From Ehretia macrophylla (taxonomy: Eukaryota > Streptophyta > Magnoliopsida > Boraginales > Ehretiaceae): a DNA stretch of 64,000 nt. The notes beneath the pieces were generated by a model, which saw only the letters and a list, made by a program, of their open reading frames with translations, was not told the DNA's origin and did no database searches. The stretch covers positions 84,186,325 to 84,250,324 of the forward strand of contig CM075764.1 in assembly GCA_037974665.1 (NCBI GenBank). The letters are read 5' to 3'. Below are positions 1 to 11,370 of this stretch, one piece after another (the first letter of the stretch is position 1; each line of letters begins with the position of its first letter). Both the position numbers and the translations under genes were made by a program.

Positions 1-250
1 TAAGTACCTGGCAATACCTCAATTACAAAATCAATCTCCCTCTTTGGTGGCAATCCCGATAGTGCTTCTGGAAACACATCAACATATTCTTTTACCACTG
101 GCACCTCTACAAGTTTAGCCTGATCAATTGGCTTGTTAATCAAATAAGCCAAGTATCCACTGCACTCCTTTCTCATTAATTTCACAGCCCTGATCGAGGA
201 TACAATAATATTACTTGAAAAATCACCTCTACCCTTCACCTCAATCACAG
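1..250 (-). pseudogene. Ty3/gypsy pol, start of reverse transcriptase (partial)
   Basis: The minus strand encodes the conserved run that precedes the RT palm in plant Ty3/gypsy pol: VPVVKEYVDVFPEAL, followed by GLPPKREIDF and an ELPGT-like end (here EVLPGT). The reading is open in this stretch and is cut by the window edge. It follows the protease at 318-596, as expected in a gag-pol precursor. The catalytic YxDD region is not in the window, so activity cannot be judged; upstream stops make the copy unlikely to be functional. Confidence 0.8.
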
Positions 251-317
251 GTTGACCCGGTACCTCCAACTTTACAATCTTTGTTCAGCAATCCAATTGG
301 GCATAATTGCGAGCTAA

Positions 318-596
318 CTAATCCATTCCCAATATAATATCATATTTTTGAAAAGGAAGTATAATGAGGTCAACCAAAAACTCCCGGTCTTTTATTTGAA
401 TTTTACATTCTCTACATCCATACTTAGAAACATGCTTGGTACCCATGGGATTTCTAACTTCTACATGACATGATAAAGGTCCTACTTGTAACTTGATGCG
501 ATGCACACATTGAGGTAAAATAAATGAATGCGTGGCTCCAGTATCAATAAGCACCTTTACCGGTTGTTGTAAAATTAAGAAAGTACCTTCAACCAC
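318..596 (-). pseudogene. Ty3/gypsy retropepsin (aspartic protease) domain
   Basis: A 92-codon open stretch contains VLIDTGATHSFI near its start. This DTG(A) active-site motif is the one seen in plant Ty3/gypsy proteases, which act as dimers to cut the gag-pol precursor. A second conserved segment, YDIILGMD, ends the stretch; in this family it is followed by WL. The frame ends in a TAG at 318-320, so this is a fragment of a longer decayed polyprotein. It lies between the zinc knuckle and the RT start, the usual position. Confidence 0.85.
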
Positions 597-710
597 TGCT
601 GCAGCCTCTGGAATCTTCTATTGATCAATAGCATACACTCGGGCTTAGACTCTCCATGCCGGTGCATTCCTAATGGCCTAATTTGGGCCACCTCTGTTTT
701 ACCATTTTGG

Positions 711-752
711 ACAATCCTTAGCGAAGTGTTGATCACTTCCACACCCCAAACA
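711..752 (-). pseudogene. CCHC zinc knuckle of Ty3/gypsy gag
   Basis: On the minus strand the codons give CLGCGSDQHFAKDC, a perfect C-X2-C-X4-H-X4-C knuckle that binds packaged RNA in retroelement nucleocapsids. About 40 bases upstream in the transcript is a degenerate partner (CNYCGRKGY...QC) in which the histidine position is tyrosine and a one-base shift is needed to keep the frame. The two-knuckle arrangement, the second one intact, fits the C-terminal end of gag just before the protease. Confidence 0.75.
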
Positions 753-882
753 CTTGCCCAATTTCTTCCAACACTGGGCTTCAACATACCCTTTTTCTAC
801 CACAATAATTACACACTACATTCTTGGCAACAATAGCACTACCTGACGAACCACTGGCCGATTGAGTAATGGAAGCATTTAG

Positions 883-1764
883 TTATGGTCGGGTAAGAGT
901 TGACCTCGCTTGACTTGAAGCTTGACTCTGGACTAAGTATGTTCTCTGTGGTGCTTGTGACAACATTGGCCTCTTACTCACTTGACTCGGTCCCCCACAA
1001 GCATCCAATCTCCGCTTCTCAACTCGTGATGCTGAATCAACCATATCGGCATAAGAAATGAAACGGTGGGATGCAAGGAAATCATGAATTTCAAGCCTTA
1101 GCCCCCGAACAAAGTGTTTGATCCTTGCACTTTCTGTTTGGACCAACCCTGGCAAGTACTTGGAGAGTCCGTTGAATCGGGCTTTGTACTACACTACTGA
1201 CAAGTTTTCTTGCCTCACAGTCAGGAACTCTTTTTCATTTCTCTCCCGAACTACCTCTAGCACATAGTTTCCTTTAAAGGACTCCACAAAGTTAGCCCGT
1301 GTCGCTGGGGTGCCATTATGTTCCCAACGAGCCTTCTCATTTCTCCACCATTCCGCCGCATCCTCCTCAAACAAGAAAGTTGCAAAGGCCACCTTATTTT
1401 CATCATTGTAGTCCATAGCCACATAAATCTTCTCTACCTTGGCAAGCCAAGCCTCTATCTTCTCACTATCAGGCTCACCCAAGAACCTAGAAGGTCCATA
1501 CCCAAGGGAGCCTCTTAAGGTATCGTCTCCCTCACCTCGGTTGTTATTGTTGTTGTTGCTACCACCATTGTTATTATTATTGTTGTTGTTAGCTGCGGCT
1601 GTCGCCGCTGTGGCTGCTACAGTTACTGCTTGCTGTTCCATAGCTCTGCTTATACGGTCTATCGCAGTTGCCATCATGTTAAACATGGCAACCCCAGGGT
1701 TGGCTGGGTCAACATTCCCTATTCCTTGTGCTCCGGCATTTGTACGGGTATTACGACCTGCCAT
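883..1764 (-). pseudogene. Ty3/gypsy gag with asparagine-rich tract
   Basis: The frame opens at ATG 1764 (MAGRNTRTNAG) and runs 191 codons to a stop at 1189; a second open piece (883-1155) continues the domain. The first piece has an alanine-rich segment, then an Asn tract of 8 plus 6 residues split by GGS. After these comes the retrotransposon gag core (FLGEPDSEKIEAWL, then FLFEEDAAEWW). The second piece (VRGLRLEIHDFLASHRF) is the end of the capsid domain. The stop around 1189 breaks the frame, so the copy is inactive. The start lies about 340 bases inside the primer-binding site, a normal leader length. Confidence 0.85.
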
Positions 1765-2104
1765 CTATAGACATAGCACATGGACCATTCATGGTTACAT
1801 AATACGCATGCATTATGATATGAAATCAGTATACATATCCTATAGTTACTTCTAACATGAGTGATTATAGATAAATTACTATTGTCACAATATAGAGTAT
1901 GGCCATACTTAACCACATAATCCTCACATTAACAAGAACCAAATACCATACATATAAGCACCTATCATTCACGTATAGACACTTAAGTCATCTTATCACA
2001 TAAGTAATTCAAAACATCTCCTAAATAATCCATCTTCCTATTTAGGGCATCCACTCGACCCACGGACCATCTTTCTAAACCCAAACATTAGCTAACCTAG
2101 GCTA

Positions 2105-2116
2105 GCTCTGATACCA
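2105..2116 (-). promoter_or_regulatory. Primer-binding site (initiator tRNA-Met type) of the gypsy element
   Basis: The minus strand reads TGGTATCAGAGC, the standard complement of the 3' end of plant initiator tRNA-Met that primes minus-strand DNA synthesis. It lies eight bases from the inner end of the LTR at 2125, as expected for the 5' side of a minus-strand element. Confidence 0.85.
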
Positions 2117-2124
2117 CCTAAAGG

Positions 2125-4195
2125 TGTCAGGCCTTAACCCCGACTCATTGCTAAGACAAGGCCGAAACGTGACGGGAGCGGGATAGATAAACCTGTACAA
2201 ACATTAATTCATAACTTAAACATTTATAAAATGCACAAGTAACTTCAAGAAGGGTGCCTAAAAATGTTGGTACCACGGCTTCATTAACCTGATCATTCAT
2301 ATATACAAGGCCTACCTACAGTCTTCCGGCATGCCACAACTGCCAATGCCTCCTAGGCCTCAAAGAACAGACTATTGATATGATTTATAATCCAACCGCC
2401 AAACAAATATTACAATACTTGAAGTTGTACAAATATAACATAATCCAATACATCTACATAACCATCTACAGGAAACTAGGATCATAGCAAACAAAAGTCC
2501 ATCTCATCACACAAATAGGCCTCGTCATCAGCTTGAGTCCCTAGCACATGCTCAACTTCGGCCTCACTTGAAAATTTGTCATAAAAAGGGGTGAGCTACA
2601 CTTAGCTCAGCGAGGGTTAATGGTCTCGGGTGGTTTTCGCAAACATTTCAACATTTGGAAAACCTTTCTTGGAAACATGATATGCTTGAGGGCAATTAAG
2701 TACAAGAAGTAATAGACAAGTAATAACATATCACTATACCATCCGAGCTCCTCAAGGGCCCAAGCGAAGGTAGGTTTACCATATATCAAATGATACAATT
2801 TTCTTTGCAATTGCTGTAGACGGCCAGCCTTGAATCAATCTTCATTCATTTTTCCCAACTCCAAACATTAGGTGATATCCGGATAATCACCGGGAACCAT
2901 GGTAGTTGAGACTGACTGGTAGCCCAATGCTACCCAGAGGAAACGAACACCACCATGCCCATTAATGTGGTTGCAACCATCGCACATGCAATCATTATCA
3001 TAACAAGCAAGATATATGCACCAACAGGTAAGGGAGGTAACAAAGTAGGTTACCTCTGATCATATAATCATGCAACTAAACTTGAACATATTCCCTTATA
3101 TAAACGTGTAAACATTTACAATACTTTACATTTGGAATTCATAACTTCAATGTGGAAATCAATCAAAGAAAGTTTTCTCATTTAGCAAGTATTTTCGACA
3201 CCTTTGCATTAACTTAGCTCAGTCAATCATTCTACCTACTCCTCAAATTCCTAAATAGCCTAAACTCGGTCTATACTACGCTTATCGGGAGTATATAATC
3301 TCCTACTATTAAACTAATTGACTTGGCACAAAAATCAATCATTTTCGTTATTGAGGCATCCGAGCGTTACCTACTCTATTCGGTCGCCCGGATGGAAGCC
3401 CCAATACTCAGCAGAGAACTCCCATCCGGGCGTTACTTGTTTCATCCAGTCACCCGGATGAAGGCTCTATAACCGGGATGGAGCTGCACAGGAAAAATCT
3501 GGATTTTGCTCAATTCTATTCAATACCTCTACACAATCCTCCAACTCTATAACTAAACCCAACACAATACCTCACAATCATACTAGGGTATCACACTTCC
3601 TCTTCACACAACATTTACCATGATTTGGAAAACCCTAGAATTACATCACACCAATTTACTCAACCTCATCATTCAATTCTTATATGCAAGTTGTAGCGAG
3701 GTTGTAGGATGCAAAGACAAGCTCGGAAATTGCTAGAAATGGTTGGACAAAGTTTTCTCTCTTCCCTCTTCCACCTCTTTCTTCTTATTTCTTTTTCTTT
3801 CTTCTCTCACTCATTTCCTCTCTTGGTCGAGTATGGGTGTGTATGTTAGTGTGTTTGTGAGTGTTTTGAGTGGGAGGGAATAGTAGATGTTAGGTGATCA
3901 AATATCTATTTTGCCAAATGTCTACCTTGCCCTCCAACTAGGTCATATTTTGCTAGTTTGCCATTTTGGTTGAGTTGCAACTAATTAATTACTAATCTTG
4001 ACTAGCTAGAATATATTTAATGTCTACGACACGTAAAATTCCTACATGCACGAAAATGAACATTTTGGCACGTAAAACGATAAATATACACGATAAATAA
4101 TATTAATGCACATAATTGATGCCAATACATATGAATTAATATGAATACATTATAATTAATATAATTATATATAGACTCTCATGTGGGGTTTTACA
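2125..4195 (-). repeat. 5' LTR of the gypsy element (about 2.07 kb)
   Basis: In element orientation the LTR starts TGTAAAACCCCACA at 4195 and ends CCTGACA at 2125, so it has TG..CA termini and abuts the primer-binding site. The partner LTR is outside the window, so the ends rest on the termini alone. It holds a duplicated hairpin-forming block (3357-3480) and a pyrimidine-rich stretch near 3760-3830. Between 2898 and 2938 it shares a block (accatggtag ... gactgac ... gcccgatg-like) with 4293-4333 in the neighbouring LTR, showing that the two families are related. Confidence 0.72.
3357..3480. repeat. Imperfect tandem duplication with inverted repeats inside gypsy LTR
   Basis: Two units of about 65 bases begin catccgagcgttac (near 3358) and catccgggcgttac (near 3423), each followed by a CCCGGATGRARGC segment. 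CCCGGATGG and CCATCCGGG are also inverted relative to each other, so the block could fold into a GC-rich stem in otherwise AT-rich DNA. Confidence 0.6.
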
Positions 4196-7165
4196 ACCTA
4201 TTTCTCCTGAGGTGGGTCAGTATACTCCAACGAGGTGAACCACGTCTCTAGGGTAGAGGAGTATGACTCAGCGAGAAAGGGAATAGGTACCATGGTAGCC
4301 GATCTAGACTGACAGCCCGATGTTGCCCGGAGTTTCTTGATACTACCATGTTCGAAAATGTTGCACAATCTGATACGAATTCGAGAATTCACGAGAATTC
4401 ACGAGATATCACGAGATAATCACAAATAAACATGAGAATTCGCAAGATAGCTAGTAAATAGTGCATATAAACTTATCAATTAAACTAAATCATACAATCT
4501 AAAAGCAATAAAATAAGTTAAGATGCACAAAAGGAATGAAGACTCCCCCACCTTTACCAAGCTCAACAATGCCAAACGGACTTCAATCCTCTCTTACACC
4601 TTAGACAATCAACCAAAATATTCTTATGGTTATGATTATTCCATAACTTCCTAGATGACATTAATTATATTAATATCTAACAATATGGACTTCATAACAA
4701 GCTCAAGCAACCACCCTTTTATAACAACCATTAATAACCTAATAATTGCATAAAACAACTTCTTACATATAAGCAATTAAACTCACAAAACTCACAATTT
4801 TAACCCATTCAATTCTAAATATTTGTACAAGAATGTAGCTTATCCAATACATTATGCTCATAGCTCCAATTCATCTACTCTCAATATGTAATAGCTAACT
4901 AGTCCAACAAGTTTAATTCACAAGAATATGCCTTAACATTCATTTTAAGTTAACCACTTAAAGACAAGAACATCACTTAAAGAAATCAAGCTAAAACACT
5001 TGACTATAACTAGAAGTACAAGGAACCTTACAACATACTCTAAAACGTTTCTTTAATCCTACAAATGACACTATCTACATTCACATTTAACAAGTTAAAC
5101 TTCATAAATAATTCAACTTCATTTATATCACAAAGGAATATCAAATTAGGTATTCAACTATAAACATAACCTAAAAATCATTATCATGCTTATTCACCTA
5201 ATTTACCATTTATAACTCGATCAATAGACAAATATAGCAATTATAATAACTCAAATAGCTAATTATGCAATAAGCTCAACTAATTCACATAAATTCCAAC
5301 AAAACTATTTTCAAATGCTTACAATTTAAGTTCTAAACTTCACACAAGATAACAAACTTCACATCTAACTTCACTAATCTCATATAGCCACTTTATGATG
5401 CCACTAAATGCCATGAAATCACATTTTCAAGTATATTAACTCAAAAACAATTAAAAGCCCCTTATGTGATTTGTACTACAGCTATCTAATTCGGTTAGCA
5501 ATTAGGCATCATAAATACATTTTAAGAGCTTCCTAACACTTCTAAGACTAACCACATAATCAAACGAGTCAAACTCAATACTTCGTTTCAAAGTCCCATT
5601 TACGTTTTAAGCCAAAATTTCAATTCTAGCCAAGTTACAATCATTTTTATGATACATCTAGCATTCTTAAGGGTTATAGCAACTACCAGAAGCAATAGAA
5701 CACTTAGAAATGCAAAAACCCCAAAATGTGAGGAAAAAAATTACTATTCATGTTCTTCCTATAACTTGCAATTATAAATTCTAACCATTAAAAATGTTAC
5801 CAAGCTTCAAAAGAGTGTTCTCTACACTCCATAAGCACTAAACTAGCAATATAACCATTTATAGCATGCATTTAGTGTATAGAATTAAGTAGATAGCTTA
5901 AAAGTTAATAATCTTTAACTAAAGCACTAGCCATTATTTTCTAATAGAATCTCCAAATTCATCAACCCAACTACCTAATCTATTGACTTCCAAATTCTGT
6001 GATGTTTATATATAAACGTATCCCTTCGAGTGTAGATGATTTCAGAACCAAACGGAACTCAATTCTGATCTAAATTCCTCAAGATACAACCATTTCCATA
6101 CGACTACGCGTGTCTGCCCTACACCAGTGATTTTCCCAGACACATTTCGGAAATGGCTAAATCGGATGGCTAAAACGTTAGAAATATCCTTAGCACTAGA
6201 AATCAACAATTGCTCAAAACTGCCTAATCTAGCTTCTGCACAATTTTAGTTAATTTCAGAACTCGTTTACTATGTCAAAAAGCCTCCGGAAAACAAGGGC
6301 AGTGCACTGTCCGAATTTCAGTTTTTTGCTCTACTTCATCTTTTAGCTAATTCTTTACATTAAGCTAGTTCAAGGCAACAAATTAGCATGCAATGCACTC
6401 CTAATCTTCATCTAGAACTTCTAACAAACACATAGATTTCACCTTCTTAGACAAGCTAGCAATTCAACATTTATAACATGATCAACTAGCAAAACATGAT
6501 AATCACACACCAAAGCATTCCTAGAACTTGTTTCATGCCACACATCATCTATATTTGCATTTACACATCCATGAATCATTCCACTACAACTAACCAACAT
6601 TATATAAGCAAGATATAGTACCAAGATGCATAAAAGAATGAGCTCCCTCACCTAAACATGAAGAAAAACATGAAAATTAGCTTGCAAGACTTGGTTTTTT
6701 TTTCCTTTTTCTTCTTTTCTTCTTCTTATTTCTTCCTTCCTCACATTTTTCTCTCTTTGCTTCTGGACGTTTCTTCTTTTTTTGTGATGTTTTGTTCACT
6801 TTAACTATTACACAAAGATATATATGCATACATGGGCTTATGGGCTTGGATTATGTTTGGGCTTAGGTTTGGGCTTGTATTACTTAGTTTAGATAATAGC
6901 TAATGGCCCAAAGCTATCTTAGATCATCTAATGGCCCAAGTAAAAATTCTACACAATGGTTACTATTCTTACGATACACTATTTACTCAAGGACCTCCCG
7001 AAATGTCACAAATGCAATTTTCTCGATGAACGTGCACTGATTATAGGTTAATTGAGATAAATATGCATGCCGAATAATTTACTAAAATAATTTAAAATTC
7101 ACTCTGGGCTCGGAGCTCCTTACAACTAAGTATGATTTACTACATACTAGGTCTGGGGTGTCACA
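4196..7165 (-). repeat. Long LTR (or LTR fragment) of a second gypsy-type family
   Basis: The right end reads ggggtgtcaca at 7155-7165, giving TGTGACACCCC as the element's 5' terminus on the minus strand. The internal layout copies that of the adjacent 2125-4195 LTR: a block with accatggtag/gactgacagcccgatg near 4293-4333, a long AT-rich middle, and a pyrimidine-rich tract at 6685-6790. The left end stops exactly at the other element's terminus, so this is probably the target LTR into which that element jumped, with the rest beyond the left edge. At 2970 bp or more it is long. No coding sequence is visible; short degenerate gaattcacgaga repeats lie at 4376-4430. Confidence 0.6.
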
Positions 7166-7617
7166 CGACGACCTCCCACAAGACTATTGATCCTATTTTT
7201 AAAATCATACCAACATATCTATATTACAATCACTTTCTCTATACGGACACATATTCTAACATGTAATATCTTTATGGAAAACTCTACCAAGTTAAGTTGA
7301 TAACTAAGATATAAATTAGGTTCTTACATATTAAAACTCAAGGTTCCTCACGAAGATATGCAAGTGGCTAGTAATTTGCACCCAACTTTTTGCTCCCTAA
7401 ACGTCTAAGATATTACAAGACTTTGAGAGACTTAGGCTACTTTTATATTTCCATCAGATATAGCTTTAAAGGTATTTATAAAAAAAAAAATGAGTCTCTT
7501 GCTACTTATAGTAACTGATAGCCAACTCCACTAATGAGATCAGCCTACAATTTAAGCCAACCTCAACTTTAAGTGGGGAACATATCCTACCAAAATAGCT
7601 ATGTAGCCTTTTTAAGT
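7166..7617. other. Unassigned AT-rich sequence
   Basis: No open frame, RNA gene or recognisable repeat end is visible. It lies between the end of the long gypsy LTR and a copia-like LTR. Confidence 0.4.
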
Positions 7618-8052
7618 TGTTGGATTATTACAATCACCCTCCAATTAAGAGACTATCTCATTATAAATTACCACAAAGAAGTGCCCAACTTTCACTAGTT
7701 GGTTATGAACCTGAGCTTTTGATTGAAGTCTTATGACATATGACATGATTGTGGCCTATATACTTGATGAGATTTTGTGTGCTAGATCTAGTCTATGTAG
7801 GAATTCTATTCCTAATAGAAATATGGTCTCTTTGTATCTATAAATATTGGCTTATACGTATTTAGGTGAGTGTGTTAAGACAAAAAGAGACTAGAGATAT
7901 AATGTTAGAGAGCTCTATCATGTCCATTTGTTTATCAGCATAGTTAATTCTTTTCTTGTCTACCCATGGATTCAAGTTTGGCCGAACCACATTAATATCA
8001 AGTCCATCCTATTTTTCGTCTATTCTTCATTTTAACACCCTGTTCTCCAACA
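7618..8052. repeat. Putative solo copia LTR (435 bp)
   Basis: The block begins TGTTGGATTATTACA and ends TTCTCCAACA, so it has TG..CA ends with a 7-base inverted terminus TGTTGGA/TCCAACA. It contains a TATA-like tatctataaatattgg about 200 bases before its right end, as in compact copia LTRs. The flanking five bases do not match (taagt against aataa), so a target duplication is not supported and the ends remain tentative. Confidence 0.42.
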
Positions 8053-8357
8053 AATAATATTGTTTTTGTTGCATTGTAGTTAATTCTTTTGCAATTTTCT
8101 ACAAAGAATGAAGTCTGATTGTTATTGGAGTTTGAGTCAGTATTAAAGTAGGTTTTGGATTTGGGTCATGGGTAGGATCTAGGCTTGAGTTTTGCTTTTG
8201 GTTTTTTTTTAATTAAAAAAAATAGAAAACAAAGAAAACAAGGTTGTGATCTTGTGTGACTCGGTGCATATGGGATTGTAGAACCAAAGGCTTGTTTGGT
8301 TAATTTAGGTTCTTATTTGGGTCTGACATGGTGCACGATAAGCTTGTGGGCTTTAAG
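8053..8357. other. Unassigned sequence
   Basis: Short spacer with poly-T/poly-A stretches around 8200-8240. No gene or repeat end recognised. Confidence 0.35.
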
Positions 8358-9410
8358 TGCTGGGATTGGTATACCCTAATGCCCACTAGTATAGTGACAT
8401 TTTGTGTATCTAGATATATTGTATGCTTTATATTAGTATTAATGAATTATATCATGAGCTTATCTATATTCCTCTCGTTATATTTAAATATGAATATGCA
8501 TGTATAAGGTCCAACACTCAAGTAAATGACTTAGGTCTTAGTAGACATACAGAAGGTCTAAGTCATTGATAGTTGTGTCATAAATCTAGTTCATAACCAC
8601 ATAGTAGAGCTGAGCACTTTACTAGGATAAGGTTATAATGAGAAAGTTCTCTAACTAGAGAGTGGTTTACCTTGGTGATTGGAGGTATTTTCAAACTTGT
8701 CTCACTAATACATGTCTCATGCATTGAATGGGATCATTGTAGGTATAATCTCTAAAATAGTACTGTCAAAAGTAGAGATCAATATATTTCATGCTATTAA
8801 GTGGCCAATGCTCTTAATCTTGTGCATATGTGGATGAACTGACGAAGTGAAATTCATGTACTTTGATTTACCTTGGGTGAGACCTTAGTCATTGGCCAAC
8901 AATCTTGTGTTTTGGGTATATGGATTTGATTACTTGGGATATGCATATGCAATATATAATATATGCCATCTACAAATGGCATAGTCGCCCTTTGGATTAT
9001 CCGATAGATCATCATAAATTTAAGCTTAATGGTATATCTCTTCTAAGGGTATATTGGGCAATAGACTTGTGGTTCCTTCCCAAGATCAAATATGCTATGT
9101 CCAAAGGATAATCATATAATGGATTGGAGGTCTTGAGTTTTAGATGCATTCAAGAAGGTAATAGTACAGGCAAAAGACCTTATCTTAATTTTAGGTGTTA
9201 CATGGAAGGGCATTTAGGTCATTTCACTTAGTAGGTAAAAAACAAAGTTCATACACCGTATGGACGAGCTTCTATATGGGTGCACTAATCATCCTCGAGT
9301 ACAACCATGACTCTTTAATGGAATAAGTCAACATTTAAGTGACAAAATGCAGCTTGGGGTTAGCAAGGGCATTTTAGTTATTTCAGGTGCTAGGGCGATT
9401 ATGTCTTCGG
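8358..9410 (+). repeat. Truncated copia LTR, same family as 45591-47449
   Basis: It begins TGCTGGGATTGG and follows the same order of conserved blocks as the LTRs at 21250, 43561 and 45591: 'aaggtccaa...', 'tagagctgagcacttta', 'gcattgaatggga', 'cttaatcttgtgcatatgtggatgaactga' and finally 'caagggcattttagttatttcag' with 'gattatgtcttcgg' near 9397-9410. Homology stops there, where the other copies continue with 'tccttcttctagcc'. The distal third, including any promoter, is missing. Confidence 0.65.
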
Positions 9411-9553
9411 GACAGTTGAGATCATTATGAAAATTTCTGGACAACAGGCATCTGCCAAATGTGTCCCAGCTTATGGTATAAGTGTGTAGGTGTGTGATAT
9501 GCAGAAGAAAATCTTCAACAAGAGCTAGAAGCCAAAAATGTGTCTAATTATTT
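9411..9553. other. Junction sequence between two LTR fragments
   Basis: About 140 bases that match neither the truncated LTR on the left nor, convincingly, the copia D LTR on the right. A short 'gtgtgtgatat' match to the D 5' LTR near 16513 hints that it may be diverged D LTR. Confidence 0.3.
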
Positions 9554-10965
9554 ACAGAAGGAAGAGTTTTAGTTAGCTTAGGAGATGATTCTTGAATATC
9601 TTTAATTATCTGAAGATAATTTCCATTATCTTCTTAATTTAAATCAAGAATTATCTTTTCCATCTAACAAACTCAGCCCCACACATTTATCTACTCACCC
9701 AATATGCTGGAATATGCCAACCATATGCTTAAGTGTGACAAGCATGCATCTGTTAAGACATTTTGTACTAGGACAAACATTCTTGTCCAAGAATGTTCTT
9801 TGTCCTAATGTCTTAACTTCCAAATGCTATTAGGACTTCCTAAATAGGAAACTACACTTAACAACTACACAAATACTCAAATGTCAAGCTTAGTGAAAAG
9901 GCAGTACACCATAAAATGAAAAATGGCTAGGAGATGGACCGAAGACATAATTGGTGTGGCTTCAAAATGACCAAAATACCCTTGCTACTCACTAGCTGTA
10001 CTTTGACCATTTTAACATTAACTCATTCTACTAAAGAGTTAGGATTGTACTCCATAGCAATTAATAAACTCCCGAATGAGGTTCTCTGTCCTTGACCTAC
10101 CAAGTAAAATGACCAAAATACCCCCCTATGTTTCAACAGCAATCAAGAATGGGTCTTACATTCAAAATATCATCCTATCTTGATTACAACTGCACCTTGG
10201 ACCTTTGTCTTTCATATAACCATCACCCAGATACTATTCCCTTATTCTCGGGAGTGACCCAAAAGTTTAGTATCCAATATAGCTCAAGCTATATTATTAA
10301 GCGCTTAGATTTGGATGATTATATAGATAACTCCAAGCGAGTAACACATTATCACTTAAGATAACATAGAATCATGACTTATATGCATGCCATCTAATGA
10401 ACCTAGTCCATATATCCAAAATACTGAGTTGTTGAGCTATTATAAAATCTCACCCATAGTGAATCAAAACATATGACCTAGAATCAACTAATTCATCCAC
10501 ATATGCTCATGATATAGAGCACTGGTCACTTAGTAGCTTAAGATACTTTTAGTTCTTTGACAACGATAGTATTATCACTAAGATAACATCTATTATGGTC
10601 TTATTCAATGCATTTACATGCACTAATGACAGAAGTCCGGAAAGCTCCTCCAATGACCAAGGTAGGTCACCCTACCATATAGAAGACTCTCTCACTATAT
10701 CCTTACCATAGTGGAGTGCCCGGCATCACTATTCAATTATGAAGCTATAGTTTTGATCCAAGCCTCATAGTATTAACCTTATGTGAGGATTACTAAGCAC
10801 CTATGCTATTCACTTGTATCATGGATCCTTATTGCATACAAATATATCAAATAATATGAGAGAATGATATGCTCATAATGAATGCACTGATTTTATAACT
10901 GTATAATATTCATTTACACAAGATGTCTTAGTACATGTGGTCTTTAGAGTATACCATTCCCAACA
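9554..10965 (-). repeat. 3' LTR of copia D (truncated)
   Basis: Aligns with 16650-18041 from 'agaaggaagag' to the shared terminus 'ccattcccaaca' (TGTTGGGAATGG in element orientation). The part matching 16203-16640 is absent, so the copy lacks the element's 3' terminus. It keeps a palindrome (9770-9806) that the other LTR has lost. Confidence 0.75.
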
Positions 10966-10978
10966 TACTCCTACTTGC
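10966..10978 (-). promoter_or_regulatory. Polypurine tract of copia D
   Basis: Minus strand reads AAGTAGGAGTA directly before TGTTGGGAATGG, the position and composition of a copia plus-strand primer. Confidence 0.65.
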
Positions 10979-10999
10979 ACTAAAGGGCACTACTACTAT

Positions 11000-11370
11000 C
11001 CTAATCTAACACCTATAGCCTCAACATGAGTATTAAATACCCTTTTAGTGAGACGTTAGTAAATAGGTCTACTAAATTATTAACCGAAACAATCTTGTCT
11101 ACCATTATATCACCCATTTAGGACGATTTCCCGAATTAAGTGGTACTTTCTCTCAATGTGTTTCCCTTTCTTGTGGTTTCTCGGTTCTTTGCACTGTGCC
11201 ACTGCCTCACTATTATCACAGTGCATGATAATGGGCCTCTGCATTGCTGGCACTACTTCTAACTCCAAAAGGAATTTCCTTAGCCACACTGCTTCTTTTG
11301 CCGCTTTAGACATTGCGACAAACTCTGCCTCCATGGTTGACCGCAATAGAGGATTGTTTTATACTCCTCC
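11000..11370 (-). pseudogene. Copia D RNase H domain
   Basis: A 78-codon open piece (11110-11346) carries the copia RNase H hallmarks: STMEAEFVAMSKAAKEAVWL with the catalytic-type Glu, then MHCDNSEAVAQ with the downstream Asp, and the end block KHIERKYHLIREI. In this family the domain degrades the RNA strand during reverse transcription. The remainder toward 10985 is present but shifted in frame. It sits just before the polypurine tract, as expected. Confidence 0.78.

Larger units (their letters stand above)
1..4195 (-). mobile_element. Ty3/gypsy LTR retrotransposon, 5' part, continues past left edge
   Basis: Read on the minus strand, the order is 5' LTR (2125-4195), primer-binding site (2105-2116), gag (about 880-1764), CCHC zinc knuckle (711-752), retropepsin (318-596) and the start of reverse transcriptase (1 to about 250). 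This is the Ty3/gypsy gag-protease-RT order; RNase H, integrase and the 3' LTR lie outside the window. In-frame stops between gag segments and a frame change near the zinc knuckle show that it is decayed. It lies next to, and probably within, an LTR of a related family (4196-7165). The asparagine-rich gag and the LTR ends resemble plant chromovirus-type elements, but the clade cannot be fixed without the integrase end. Confidence 0.88.
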
